In this document: piece after piece, positions 20,834 through 32,770 of the stretch
Layout: each line of letters begins with the position of its first letter
How positions within the stretch are numbered: the first letter of the stretch is position 1
Assembly (NCBI GenBank): GCA_029747585.1
Contig: JAPEVF010000067.1
Span: 62,001 to 126,000 of the forward strand
Direction: 5' to 3'
DNA from: Pleurotus djamor
Taxonomy: Eukaryota; Basidiomycota; Agaricomycetes; Agaricales; Pleurotaceae
DNA: 64,000 nt
The notes under the pieces: generated by a model
Seen by the model: the letters and a program-made list of their open reading frames with translations, nothing else
What the model was told of the DNA's origin: nothing
Database searches by the model: none
Position numbers and translations under genes: made by a program

Positions 20834-23800
20834 TCATGCAGCGGGGAGATCAGGTTGTACTTCTTCCTCCTTAACCTTGGTCGCAGAGTCATCAGCGTGG
20901 AATTGAACGTACCATCGCTCGACGAGATCAAAGGCTCGTGCGCGAATGTTATGGTCGTCTATGTCTGATGGGAATGCCGTGCTTGGCATGGCTGCGAGCT
21001 TCCTGAGGGTGGGGACAATTCCAGATAACTAAAGCGAGGGTTAGTAACATCGTCACTACTTTAGACCCAAAATTCAGATACTAACATGTAGCTCGGGTTG
21101 AGCCAGATCACCTTCTCCTTGCATTGACTCCAGCTTTGACAAGATACTGTTGGCATGCGAGAACGACTAGAGCAATCACGTCACGAAGGATACGGTTGTA
21201 TGGTAAGCAGACGTACGCACCTCAACTGTGAGAGGGTTCACTCCTAAAAGGGTTTCTGCCAGCTGGTTTCGCCAGGCATCAACCTTCGCAATTGTTCGTT
21301 TCGAAACCGGCGTGGATGACTTTGACGGGCTATCTGCCGATGCCGCTGTCGTCGACTGTGTCGACGAGCTTTTACCTGATTCCAAAGGAGTTGCAAGTAC
21401 ATTCGCAGGAACGTCAATTAATTTTCACTAACCTTTTCTCGTCCTTTGAGAAAGCGAATCCCGTTCGGACTGATCATTACTTTGCTTTCGGACGGTGATA
21501 CTCCCGGAAGGGTCGTTCTGGGTAGTTGGGGTAGATCGCGGAGGGGTCGGCCTTAATTGAGGGGTATCTATTATGGGAAAATTGTCAGCAGAATCCCTTG
21601 TACCTACGGCGGACTCAAGAAATAACACACTTTCTGGATTAGCTGCAAGACCTTTGATGTGCATTGTAGGATCTAGAGCAGCCATATAAGCGGCCATCAG
21701 GTCGGGCGCAAGGTCCTGCTTCATCGTCCAAGTAAGTATCTCCCCTTTTTTCAAAGGAGCAAGTCGATCGAATGGAAGCCACAGACTGTCCATTCACAAG
21801 ATTAGTCTCAGTTCTAAGGATCTAACACCCGAAAGGGTATATCATATACGCACGAACGACTGCCGCCAAAAAGCCAAACACGGTACTGCTGGGCNGGGGG
21901 TGAACTTGAACTAGACGACATTTCTCCAGATTGTGCGGGGTCCGAAGTGGAGATTACCTAGTTGATGTTGGTTATAAATAGAGTTAACACACATAGGAAG
22001 CAACCATTTACCATCCCGGGCCATAGGGGACGATCTGGTATCGATGCATGAACTACATCACCGATCTTCAAGTTGGCACGGCTCAGACGTGGTGAAGGAG
22101 AATTGAACACGGACGGACGAGCTGAAGGCTGTCGGCTAGTATTGGGTGAGGCGGGTTGAAGTGGCGGGGGTTGGATAGCGGTTGACTGAGAAGACCGATC
22201 CGGAATAGGCACGTCAGAAGGAGGAGGGACATTGTCGAAGGGGTACTGTAAGGATGGCGTAGGGGAGGACTCTGGATTGCGTTTCAGAGCCTCTCGTTCG
22301 CTAAATTCCCTGTAGACACGAGCGTAAACCCTCCGCTCAATATCTACCCGCAATTGGATGAAGGAAGGAAGGAGCGCCTTCACTTCGCGCCAAAGAGCAT
22401 GAATTCGCCCACATATACCCTGTGGATCATCCCGCGCCCAATCAACATTCTTCCATAAGACACCAATGGTGATCTCGCAGTAAGGCGGAAGGATTTGCGA
22501 GAGGAAGAGCGCCGGTTTGGTCGCTTCTGAAATGGGCGAATTACCAAGATGCAGAGTTTTGAGTTGTGGGAAGGAAGGATCGTCGATGGATAGTGATGGG
22601 GGCGAGAGGGCATTTATATAAAGACCAAGCTCACGAAGCTTTGGGCAATTTTGGGCGAAGGGGAACATTGCATTACAGGGCAGGGCGTGGGCACTGCGGA
22701 ATTGATAGGGTCCGTGATTTAGATGGCAGGTTTCGAGGCGCGGAAGGGATAGCGTTAGCTCGGTGAGGTTATCCAAAGTGAGAAGAAAAGATGTTTGATG
22801 ATAGAGGGTGAGATTGATAAGGTTGCTTAACACAACAAGGGGGCGCAAAGAAGGGAAGTCAAGGTGCCGTAAGAATGGCCCAAGCTCTGGGGGACCACCG
22901 ACGAGAGGACACACAGAGATGCTTTCTAGCCGAGGAAAAGATCTTGATGCAGCTTTCAAGACGTCTTGGATGGATCCCGGATTCTCGCGATCCGGGGAGA
23001 ATAGACTTAAATTGGTGAGCGAGCGAAGAGTTGTTAGACTTGCTAGGATGGCACTGGTCTTCACGAGCGGTAGATTAAGCTCGAGACTGATGAGGTGGTT
23101 GAAAGAACCTGGGGACAAATTGGGGAATATATAATGGTGGGTTGTGGTCTCTTGAACATCACCACGACCTGCCAAGGAGAGGTGACTGAGTGAAGGCAGG
23201 GCAGCCAGGAGGGAAAAGAGTCGAGGGGTCGAGCACTGAGGCGGGAGAACTACAGTTTCAAGGAGACGAAGCGACCCTATCAGGTCCATGATTTCGTTCT
23301 CAATGTACTGAGAACTAATGTTCGAAGCAACGTCAATTATCCGAAGCCTGGGTGACAAGCGCTTGATATTAGCGCAGAGCGAGAGCAGCGCCGTGGCAGT
23401 GTGGAGGATGTGGTTGGGGGACAACCAGAGACGGAGAGTGTGGACGTGTTCATGCAAAAAGAGGGGAATTGATCCGATCTCCATTGCCCATTCCAGAGTG
23501 TGGAGGTTCGGGAAAACGTCCTCAGTCGTCCGCACGAGCGCAATGTCTTTGAAAACATCAGGATGAAACACGTAAGACAGGTTACGTCGACAGCAGAGCT
23601 TTCGAACGCGTTTTGCGATGGATTTAAATCGAATCCAGTCGAAAATTTCGGGCGTTCGGACAAATTGCTAGCAAATTTAAGTCGATAAACAAACAAAAGT
23701 CATCACTAACGCTTACATGTGCTTGACCTACGCGAACCAAAGGCGCAAGAAGACGGAGAAGGGACGATAAGTCCTCTACAGTGTGCCACGCCGCGTTGAG

Positions 23801-23911
23801 TGAGGGTTCGGTCCATTTCTTCTGAACCAACGCGCATGAAAGAAGGTCCTTCTGGGGAAGGTACGAAAGCACCTCCATCACCAGCTCTGTCGTTGTGAAG
23901 ACGCGATGCAT
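20834..23911 (-). CDS. F-box/LRR protein fused to PWWP and TFIIS-N/LEDGF-like module
   Basis: The start is at MHRVFTTTELVMEVLSYL (23911), an F-box with LLSCALVQKKWTEPSLNAAW. An intron near 23715-23665 leads into QFVRTPEIFDWIRFKSIAKRV and a long LRR-like exon (about 23664-22010). After a Pro/Ser-rich linker the same exon enters KIGDVVHASIPDRPLWPGM, the first half of a PWWP domain. Splicing continues it as YRVWLFGGSRS, then LWLPFDRLAPL, completing the fold (W-x-FG, then LPF). Downstream exons give AKVDAWRNQLAETLLG, SFSHANSILSKLESMQG and LSGIVPTLRKLAAMP, then ARAFDLVERWYVQF, which resembles the TFIIS N-terminal/LEDGF integrase-binding helical bundle. PWWP plus this bundle is a chromatin-reader layout. 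F-box plus PWWP is unusual. Stop at 20836-20834. An alternative is two genes with a missed boundary in the linker. Confidence 0.75.
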
Positions 23912-24258
23912 CCTACGAAAATGCCGGAATCGGTGGTACAAGTGAGTAAAGAGCTGAACAATGGTTTGTCCCACACCATGATCGTAACACAATAAACTGG
24001 ATCACGAGTCGCGAATCGCGAACGGAACAATGCAAAACGAGGTCACGTTTTCAGGGATTTCAGGAGCTCCCTTTAGGCATTCAACCTGGGCGTTGAGCGG
24101 AGAAGGTATTGAGAAATTCATGAGATATACCAAGCCGAAGCTTGAAGCAATCGGACGAAGAATGCGAAAAATGAAATGACGATATAGGGACAGAGTATTG
24201 GAATGAGGAACAGATCAGATACAATGATGATTACTCTAATAAACATTTGCTAGGTATA
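23912..24258. other. Intergenic, about 350 bp
   Basis: Upstream region of the F-box/PWWP gene and 3' flank of FunK1 copy 2, both on the minus strand. No TATA box, repeat or RNA gene was recognised. Confidence 0.4.
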
Positions 24259-26708
24259 TTAATTCTTCGTCCTCTTTGATTTTCGCAGTCTTGTGGGTTG
24301 TTCGGCGGTTTCCTCCTCCTCCTCTCCCTCGGCTTCGGATTCTTCAACTTCAACAAAAGCACGCTTTTGCGACGACCGACTCTTGGAGGACATCATCGTT
24401 CGAGGTTGAGCGGGAACAAACCTTGTCCGATCCCTTTCAACTTGCTTCTGGTAGTAGTCGACCGCGGCATCATCTTCAGGCCAGTCGCATTTCAGAGCTC
24501 GTTTGAAAAGTGCCACATAGTCCGCGTGAGAATCGCTGATAGTGGGTTGAGTAGATGATGGACCTGGTTGACCGTTGCCTTCTTCGTCAGAGTTGTGCGA
24601 GTCCTTCTTTGAACGACGTTTCCCAGAAGCCTTCTTTTTCTCCTCCTTTGTGGCAGCTCGGCGAACCCTCGTCTGGCGCTGAGCTTGGATCTTGTTGACC
24701 TCTTCTTCGGCCAAAAGGGCTCTAGAATCGTAGATGAAGTCGTCCAGCGCATCACAGGAAAAGTTGACACGACGGGAATCAACGGTGCCTTTGGTGATGA
24801 GCATGTGTTTGGCTGTCCCTCCAACGACTTTGGAAGCGTGGAAGTAGCATTCGTCGAAGACTTTGGAAATGACGCTGCGCACGTCTGGGTAATCATGGGC
24901 TGCGTAGCGAATAGCATGGTAAAAGACGACCCAAAAGAACGATTCGATGTCGTCCTGGACGGAGTGGCACTTATCAGGCTGGGCTGACAGTTCTACAGAC
25001 ATGAAAGCCCACGTTCCCTGCGAAATAATGAGAAGATGGAGGAGTTGAGTACATAACTAAGACTTACAGTGCGTTCATGAGTACGGGCAGCTTCGCCCAG
25101 CCTAGCTATCTCCTTCGCAAGGTCCCAGTCGCTCAGAAGCCCGTGTCCGTTGTCAAGGATAAGGATGTTACCGGCGCTCACGTCTCGGTGCAAAATTTTG
25201 CATTTCTTGTAAGCTTGCTGGTGGCCTGAAGGATAGAGCATATTAGATAGAAACCAGGTTGTATCGTAGAGAATGACTTACCGACAAACGCATCAAAGAT
25301 GGCTTGAATGAGCGTCTTCGAGTCCGGAAACGCGGAGAGAGGCTTTCCAACTTCTTTCACTACGAGCCTCGTGAGAGTACGGGAGTCGAGTGGAGCTCCA
25401 CCAACTCTCCACTCATCCTTGACAAGTGTATCGGAGCGGGTGGTGTGCTCCGGGAAATCCCCGCCACAAACGAGTGTCGGGACGTGTTTCACTTTGGCTT
25501 GCTTGAGTTTCTGGAGGGTGTTGATTTCTGAGTCAACCTTGGAACCGCGCCACTGCTCTTTCAAGAACATCGGGGCTGAGAAGCGATTTCTCGATAGGAC
25601 TTCGATCGCCACATAACCTCGGGTAGCGCGGCCAAAGGGAGAACGAGGCTCTGCGATGGCACCCCAAACTAGAAAGTAGCGTGTCTTCTTGCCGTGAGGG
25701 ACTTCTATTTTCAGAACATCACGGGGGTGCTTTGGTTTCCATGGTTGTAACCGCTCGTGCGCAGCTTCCGTCTCGGCTTCACTGGCCAACGACACAGTTG
25801 GATCAAAGCCACGGTCGAGAGAGTTAAGTTTGATGAAGCGCCAGATATACTCGACCATGAGGGAGCAATCAGCGACGTAGTTGAAGCGTTCGGTGACAAT
25901 GACGCCAGAGCGGTCCCAGCGCAGGATGCGAGCGTAGGGATGGCAGAGATAGAGCATGAAGAGGTGGGTACGATGTTGCCTGGAGCATATTTCGCTTGCG
26001 TACATAGCTAGCTGTCCGCGTGTATCAGCGCCCGTGGTCACCTCGAACGGAGAATCCCACTCCGAATCATCCTCGAGTTGGTGCCCAAAATTATCATTGA
26101 AGGCATCCGACGGAATGACTTTGAGTTCAATGTCCATCTCTGTGATCGCTTTGTTATGACGATGGGCTGGGTTGTATTTAGCAGTCTGAACGAGGGTCAG
26201 ATCTACCCTTGTCGCTTCCTTTGAGTTCGGATCCTTGTGGTTCGACGTGTCGACAATCTTCCAGCCAGGGAATAGAGGAGTCTCTCCGTCGTCGCCGTTG
26301 ATCAAAGTTCTCTGCAGAGATTTGTTCGTCTTACAGTAGCTTATATAAGAAAGAGGAACTTACCAGGTGCTCAGAGAGGTCGGTTTCCAGCTTGATGGTT
26401 TTATCTTGGAAATGATTAGAAGCGAAATCCGTAGGCATTTCTTCGTTTTCAGGAAGCGGCATGCACTCGTCGAGGAGAGACGGGATGGGGCAGGGACCAA
26501 CCCAGTGTCCGATAGTTTCTTGGGCCATGAGTTTCTTTCTTCGAGGCGCCTCGAGTACTTCGGGATGACCTGAGTTTTTGTGGCTGGCGGGGGTTGCAGA
26601 CGTTCCACTTTCGATGACTGAAGTGAGATGTTTGTTGATTAATGGAGGCGGAGGGGTTTGATTAGATGAAGAGATGCGGGATTTCTTCAAGCGCGATTGA
26701 GCTGACAT
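24259..26708 (-). CDS. FunK1-type protein kinase, copy 2
   Basis: Intact sister of the kinase at 5.8-8.4 kb, in opposite orientation. Start MSAQSRLKKSRI (26708). The N-terminal exon shares LINKHLTSV with copy 1. An intron ends near 26312, followed by TLINGDDGETPLFPGWKIVDTS. Conserved blocks are RGQLAMYASEICSRQHRTHL, RILRWDRSGVIVTERF, beta3 Lys in MFLKEQWRG, KHVPTLVCGGDF, catalytic loop HRDVSAGNILIL, SDWDLAKEIA (DWD replacing DFG), and GTWAFMS across the last intron. The tail is rich in Lys/Arg with an acidic ESEAEGEEEEE patch, which suggests a nuclear protein (inference). No frame defect was seen, so this copy is the better reference for the family here. Five or so short introns. Confidence 0.9.
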
Positions 26709-27043
26709 GGTTGAGGAGGATGAGTATATCAAACAGTCTAGGTGATAATGTGGAACGAAACTACATACCACGAGGTTATTTATAATCTCTGGATGTGGCC
26801 CACTAGCGGGGTTGAATTGAAAAAGGGTCGAATTCCAAAGTTCTTCCAAAAATGGCGGACAATGGATGGATGAGTTGCCACAAAGAGACTGTGGTCGTGG
26901 TTGTGAGTCAAGAACCGATCGAACACTGCCTGCCTATTTTGGACTCGGTGCGAACATCATGTGATCGTAGCGTCCCTTTTTCCAAATCCGGGATCCACGT
27001 CCCAGCATGTTACACGTGGCTATGCAACTGGTCCTCGTCCACA
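26709..27043. promoter_or_regulatory. Divergent promoter region, FunK1 copy 2 and cis-prenyltransferase
   Basis: The two genes start head to head 335 bp apart, so this interval must contain both promoters. I recognise no specific operator. Confidence 0.5.
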
Positions 27044-28035
27044 ATGTTCCTCCACGACTGGCTTAGCACAACCTCCAGAAATGTATTGCTTAAAATACTC
27101 GCTGCCGGGCCGATACCTCAGCACATCGGTTTCGTTATGGACGGGAACCGCCGGTACGCTCGAATGAACCAGAAATTGACTCAGGAAGGTCATTGGGATG
27201 GATACGAGACGCTTAGGAAGGTGCAATCATACCCAAAATTCTGCGGGACTATACTGATACTGGCTCCAGTAGATGCTAGAAGTGTGTTATCACTTGAACG
27301 TCAAATGCGTTTCTGCATACGCATTTTCTATCGAGAACTTCAAACGGGATCCCGCGGAGGTCAGCGCCTTGATGGATTTGGCCGAACAAAAGCTCAGAGA
27401 GCTTTGTAGTCATGGGTATGTCAGCTATCTACGCATCACTCAATATCTCCTCTGATGTGCTTTGTTTCTGGTAGTAACCTGTTGGAGGAGTACGGCGTAC
27501 GGCTGAATGTTGTCGGTAGGAAGGATTTGCTGCCTGAGAGGGTGCAAGCGGCTGCGCGTGAAGCGGAGGAGATAACGAAGCATAATTCCCGGTGTGTATC
27601 TCGAACAATGCGTCAACGTCTTGGACTTACTCATTTTTTCCAGTGCCATATTGAACTTGTGCATGCCTTACACTTCTCGAGACGAGATGACGACTGCGGT
27701 TGAGTCAACTGTGAGGAAAGCTGTGAACGGGGAGCTCGACCCCGATGCTATAACAGAGAAGGATATCGACTCCCAGATGTTGACCTCGCTAGCCGGTAGC
27801 CCTCCATTGGATATTCTCATTCGGACCAGTGGCGTGAAGCGGCTTAGCGACTTCATGCTTTGGCAGGTACGTCCTTTACGTATTGTTCCCTGGGAATTCA
27901 TTCATGTAGCCCACGTACTAGTGTTGCGACGACACCCAACTTCAGTTCACACCGACTTACTGGCCGGACTTTGGTCTTTTGGATTTCGTCCCCATCATCT
28001 TAGACTTCCAGAGGAAAGTCTGGGCTCGCTCTTGA
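27044..28035 (+). CDS. cis-prenyltransferase, dehydrodolichyl diphosphate synthase catalytic subunit (Rer2/Srt1-like)
   Basis: Adds isopentenyl units to farnesyl diphosphate to make the dolichol precursor for glycosylation, at the ER. Five exons: 27044-27220, about 27273-27415, about 27473-27591, about 27643-27867 and 27946-28035. Motifs in order are [12 protein letters not shown] (catalytic Asp and diphosphate site), [35 protein letters not shown], and [19 protein letters not shown] (IPP binding). The last exon gives [19 protein letters not shown] and ends WARS. These are all the catalytic motifs, so it is the Rer2-type and not the Nus1-type subunit. Length (about 245 residues after splicing) is slightly short for the family but complete. 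The gene converges with the J-domain gene, whose stop lies about 125 bp away. Confidence 0.93.
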
Positions 28036-28160
28036 GACCTACTTTCATTTGTCACGGACGGTAGCTATTTTACCATTATACATATTATACACGATAATTT
28101 ATTGGTCCATTAATACATGTCAAGCCCAGCCGTAGGCGATTACCGTCAACGATAATCGCG

Positions 28161-29538
28161 TCATCTTCGAAGGTGTAAAGCACGTCTGATCCCGTCCCAT
28201 CTCGATGCTGATGGATGCGCCACTTCCCAGCTATGAACTGTCAGCTCAAAGGAAGCGAGTCGAGCCTATCAGAAACTCACCAAATAATTAAGTCGCCCCT
28301 GCCAATCACCTTCTCGCCTTCAGACATGGGCATCCCGGCTCCAGTAATCGTACGCACACCTTTGATTATTGTTCTTCTTGACTGAGGTGGTTGAATACAG
28401 TAACGTTGTCCATCGACGCCTTGGGCGAATATCTGATACCCCGCGCGGATGAACTCTGGCCAAGGGACAGATACCGTCAGGAGGAGGTCGTCATCCATCC
28501 GTTGAAAGTGGTCATGCCGTAACTCATCAACGACAAAGACGACATCTTGCACAGACCCGTNCCCCCCGCTCGTGACCAACCCCCCTACAAACAAATCGAG
28601 TNACCATGATGGGAACCAGGAGGTATACGGAACTCGACAACGGCCTCCTTCTGTCGCCCTGATCGCAGATTACGAGTCAGCTGGAACCTGCATGACTTCC
28701 CCTTGAATAGTTCTTCCAGAGTCAGGTGGAGGTAGAAGATCCACTCGGCAGGGATATCTTGGGGCTGCAGATCCGTCTTCGTCCCCTCGTACAAGGGTAC
28801 ACTACCCCGTTTCCTTGCCGGGTTTCTGTACGAGCGTCTTAAAAAGGACTATGAGGGGATATAACGAGGTCCTTACCGTTCGGATTTCGCAGTTGAATCG
28901 GCGTTTCTGTGGTAGCTGTCCTTTCGCTGGCAATTCTCCGTAGGGAGCGCCATCTTGCGCGGGATTGGCGTTGGAGCAGGATCGTAGCGCTCAGACTTCT
29001 TCGCTGAAGGGTAGTTGGGTGTCCCTTGCTGGTAAGGCAAAGTGTGGATGTAGTAGGAGTCGCCGCCCAGATCCTTGGCTTGGAAGTTGTAGGACGAGTC
29101 CTGTGTTGATGAAGAGTCCGTACTAGTGTTCCGGCTGTAGGGCGCGTTCTCCATGCCATTCGGGATCGGAAATGAAGCAAGACGAGGGGATGTGGGCGTA
29201 TACCCCGCGGGGACCTCTCTGGAGTCTTGGTAATGTGACCGCCTTTCGCGCATCACACTGCGATAGGCATTGCTGACCTTCAATCAATGCCATGAAGGGT
29301 GAGTGAAGAGGATATTCGCGTCAACGTACCTCTACAAAGTGTTCTGCGGCGTATTCCTTGTCTTCTACGTGTCGGTCGGGGTGCCATTGTAGCGCCTGCA
29401 AGTTGCTGAGCGCAGTGAACGTGATGAAGACGTCGAACTCACCAATCTCTTGTACGCGGTTTTGATCTGCTCGTTGCTCGCATGACTTGGGACGCCAAGG
29501 ATAGAGTAGCAATCCGCGCTCGAAAGGTCGGGGAGCAT
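28161..29538 (-). CDS. Class II J-domain co-chaperone (DnaJ/DNAJB type)
   Basis: Hsp70 partner. The start at 29538 gives MLPDLSSADCYSILGVPSHA. The J-domain crosses two introns: EQIKTAYKRL joins ALQWHPDRHVEDKEYAAEHF (HPD motif intact), then VSNAYRSVMRERR. A Gly/Pro/Ser/Tyr-rich linker of about 100 residues follows, with no cysteine-rich zinc domain. The C-terminal substrate-binding region reads WIFYLHLTLEELFKGKSC, then FRIPPGSHHG, VQDVVFVVDE, DDLLLTVSVPW, and ends after GRGDLII plus a short last exon. Ns at 28561 and 28602 both sit by homopolymers or in the coding frame, and dropping them gives a continuous reading of about 400 residues. Cytosolic or nuclear location is assumed, as no signal peptide is seen. 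Confidence 0.87.
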
Positions 29539-29954
29539 CGTGACCCTGGAGGAGGGGAGGGTATACTAGAGGAACACCGCAGGTAATGGTGTGCAGGATG
29601 TCGTGATGGTGCTTGACTTAACACAATCACAGCGCGCAGATATTATATACCTTCGGGACGAGTTCTAGCTCTGTCCGATGCTACTCCGTAATCAATGGAC
29701 ATATCAAGAAGTGGCTATCAAACAATCATCGAGGACTTCACGTTTATGCCGTTCAGTTGAAATCCTCGTGGGCTGCATGCTGCAAAGGGACCGGTACGAC
29801 TGGAAACTTTCAGGATAAGACATATCCAAGTAGACTTCGAATGGAAGTCGAGAAGACAGACCATCAACGCCCTTTCAAGTGACATCGTTAGGGGTGGTTT
29901 GGCAGTTTGGTAAGAGGCGTAACCCAAGAGCCTCGAGTTTACGAATCATAAAGG

Positions 29955-30230
29955 TCAGTGAATGAAGGCTATCGGTAGCCGGATATCGGTAAACCTAGAT
30001 GAATCAACGGTGTAATACTCCCGAGGGTGGTTGATGTCAGCCTTTTCCAAGAACGACATAACAAAAGCTAGAATCCGTCTTGGTCCCTTCGATAGCTTGT
30101 GTTCTATGATTTCCACAACTAATCGCCCCTCAGGATGCCTGGTGGTATTCGGAAGGCGATAAACCATCTCCGGCGTTTTGACCCACACATCCCACGCCCT
30201 TTGTAGTTCCTTGTGTTCGTTTGGATCCAT
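29955..30230 (-). CDS. Hypothetical small protein
   Basis: A 91-codon frame begins MDPNEHKELQRAWDVWVKTP and ends in LPIAFIH. It is helical and charged, with no family that I recognise. A further in-phase-looking segment just downstream (IRKLEALGLRLLPN, about 29950-29880) could be a last exon, giving a protein of about 110 residues. It sits between the J-domain gene and the dioxygenase gene, all on the minus strand. Coding status is plausible from its clean start and composition only. Confidence 0.4.
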   Translation of the reverse strand: MDPNEHKELQRAWDVWVKTPEMVYRLPNTTRHPEGRLVVEIIEHKLSKGPRRILAFVMSFLEKADINHPREYYTVDSSRFTDIRLPIAFIH

Positions 30231-30566
30231 CGATACTTATCTTTAACTATGAATGGGAACGCCTAGCCTTTCGGGTTAATTCGGTACCATTCCTTCATAT
30301 GTTCAGCAATTTGACACTTATGCACGCATCCCTCATGGCTACCCCAGCGGTGTGCTCTTTAAACAGCTAAGTCATGAGCAAGGACATGGGCAATACACGT
30401 CCCTGCGAAATTATTAATGTCAGACCAGCTGAGCGTTACCCCTCATGATGCATAAGGGTTTCACCTGGAGCAGGCACTAAATCACAGGAGGATCGATGCG
30501 ATATCCTAAATGAGGTGACATCGTGAACAGAGTCTATTTCCAGCCCCTGGCTTTTAGGAGACGCTC
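30231..30566. other. Intergenic, about 340 bp
   Basis: Lies between the small hypothetical gene and the 3' end of the dioxygenase gene. Nothing recognisable. Confidence 0.4.
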
Positions 30567-32255
30567 CTAGTTATAATGTTTTACCAAAACGCCGTTGATC
30601 AGCTCCTCTTCGACCCCCTCCTCAGTCCCCTTTCTCAATTCAGTCTGTCCATAAGCACTCGTCCGAGACTTACGCCATTGCTCCATNGTCGGCGTAGCAT
30701 CGTCATCAAACCTTTTCTTCGCGCCGCTTCTTTGAAGAATGCTACTTTGCAGGAGGGGCTTGAGGAGAACGTTGTCATCTGTCATGCAGAAGTAGAACGC
30801 GCCAAGTCGCGTTTTGTTCCTCTGATCGACGGGAGGCTGAATAACTCTATCAAATTGAGGTATTAAGGCACAGCTGGAAAGTTCAAGCGTCGAATGTACC
30901 TGTGTATGGTCGCGGGATAAAACCCTCCTGACAAGAATTCCATGGCGTCGCCAGCGTTGATGACCTGTTACAAACATGTTATTCAAGAGGATGGGAACCA
31001 GAATGTCGAGCCTAGTTTCAATAATGGAAATACAACATACCAGTGCGTTTTCAATGTGCTTGATCCACTTCCATTGTCCTTGCTTGGTGAGTATCTGGAG
31101 CCCAGATACGGGTTGACTCCAAAGGATTGTGATTGTGCCAAAGTCTAATTATTAGCGTGGATTTTCAATGGAGGAATGAGACGAAAATGACGCTCAAGCA
31201 CAAACCTGTATGTCCTTTCAGCCAGACATGCTTCGTGGTTTCTTCTTCGTGGTCAGATCGTGGGTAGCTCGAGGGTGTTGAGGATGCTAGTGCAAAGTTT
31301 ATATGGATCCATGACTTACTACTTCATGAACCGGACTGTATCGCAGGTAAGCTTTGCTTCACGAAAGAGAAAATGGAAGGAAATTACCATATGTCTCCCC
31401 AACAGCATCGTATCCGTGTAAATTCACAAAAGCATCTTCAGGGAGCTCCAGTCCTATCGCCAGGAGCCTGAAGACAAGAGGACATTCAGCGGATGCCAAG
31501 AATGGTGGCTAAATCGATGACCTTAGGACAGGATGCAAGACCTTGAAATGATTGAATTCCGCGAACGCCTTGATCTCTGGAAGGAAGGGTCGAATGGCCT
31601 GAGGGTGCTGCCTCTTGGTGACATCACGATTGACTATAGTAGGAATTTATACTTGAGCATTGGAGGGTACTAGAGAGAGAAACATTATCCGAGAAAACTC
31701 ACTATTGTAGTGCTCGACTTGATCACGGATACCTCCATCAATGTGCTAAGTTTGCCATCGAAAGGCTGCCTATGTTGTAAGGGAGCGCACTCACCCAGTA
31801 TTGCCGGGGTTTGTAGCCTTGGTAGGACCCTGTCGTTTTCATGGAACCGGCATATTTGTTCTTTTCCTCGTCCCCAGTACCGTCAAACAAGACGTTTCCT
31901 ATGTCTACGATACGAGAGGCCTAGTAATAAAATATACTCAGATTCAAACAGACTTGGCCGGGATGACTATGTTAACATACCTGTTTCTCGTCTAGCCCAT
32001 GATTGATAACGTAGAAGAAGCCGACGTTGGTCATGGCATCACGGACTTGCTCCGCGAGGCGTAGACGACCTTCAGGCGTATTTGCCTCAGAAATATCAAC
32101 TATCGCAAGCTCGGCATAATCGACTAGGAGCCGCAGGTAGAGTAATGGTTCGTCAAGGTAATAATCGATCGGGAAAAAGAAAAGACATTACGAGGTTCAG
32201 TGGTGGGCGGAGCTGGAGTGTAATGAGGTACAACGGGGATCGTAGCGGTGGGCAT
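30567..32255 (-). CDS. 2-oxoglutarate/Fe(II)-dependent dioxygenase, isopenicillin-N-synthase-like
   Basis: Start at 32255, MPTATIPVVPHYTPAPPTTE. After a short intron come the DIOX_N block ELAIVDISEANTPEGRLRLA and VGFFYVINHGL, then SRIVDIGNVLFDG, the YAGSMKTTGSYQGYKPRQYW segment, FNHFKVLHPVLR and LELPEDAFVNLHGYD. The double-stranded beta-helix core has the iron ligands HTD (WLKGHTDLGTITIL) and a distal His (TIHRVVQPP), plus the 2-oxoglutarate Arg in KTRLGAFYF. At least eight exons. The C-terminus ends VKHYN. Cytosolic oxidoreductase. The substrate is unknown: this fold covers gibberellin, flavonoid and fungal secondary-metabolite enzymes, and no biosynthetic cluster surrounds it. The N at 30687 falls in a codon whose third base does not matter. 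Confidence 0.88.
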
Positions 32256-32770
32256 ATCGTTGTTTTCAGGTAAGTCTGCAGACTCCCACACGTCGTCTCA
32301 GACTTCACAGGAAGGGTTTCATGGAAAGAGTCCGAAGGCCATCTGCAATAATGTCGCAATCAGTTCTCGCGAAGCTCACATTTCCAATGTCAGCTAGTTT
32401 CAAGACGCCCACCTGAGTATGATCACGGCCTGGTCAGTACAAGGTTTTGGTAGACCAACCAGCGTGAGCGCTTGACTCGAAGAAGCTTGAGAGAATAAAT
32501 CGTCCTGATTTGGAAGGCAGTGTTCACAGTTGGGGCCCTGGTGCCCGACATTCATAGTTGACGCGCCTTGGACGCGCCACAATAGCGCAGAGTGCTTGTT
32601 AATTAACCTTGTAGTAGTAGTATGTAGTAGCTAATGTATATGAAGGTATCCGATTATTATCGATAGCTTGGGTATGATCAACCATTATAATTAATGATCG
32701 TTATATAGCTAAAATACTTACGGCAAACATCAGGTTCATGGCTCGCCGATCGAGAAGGAACTAGAGTAAC
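32256..32770. other. Intergenic, about 515 bp
   Basis: Upstream of the dioxygenase and downstream of the secreted-protein gene (both minus strand). It is AT-rich around 32590-32730 with repeated TAGTAGTA and TTATATA runs. No gene recognised. Confidence 0.45.
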
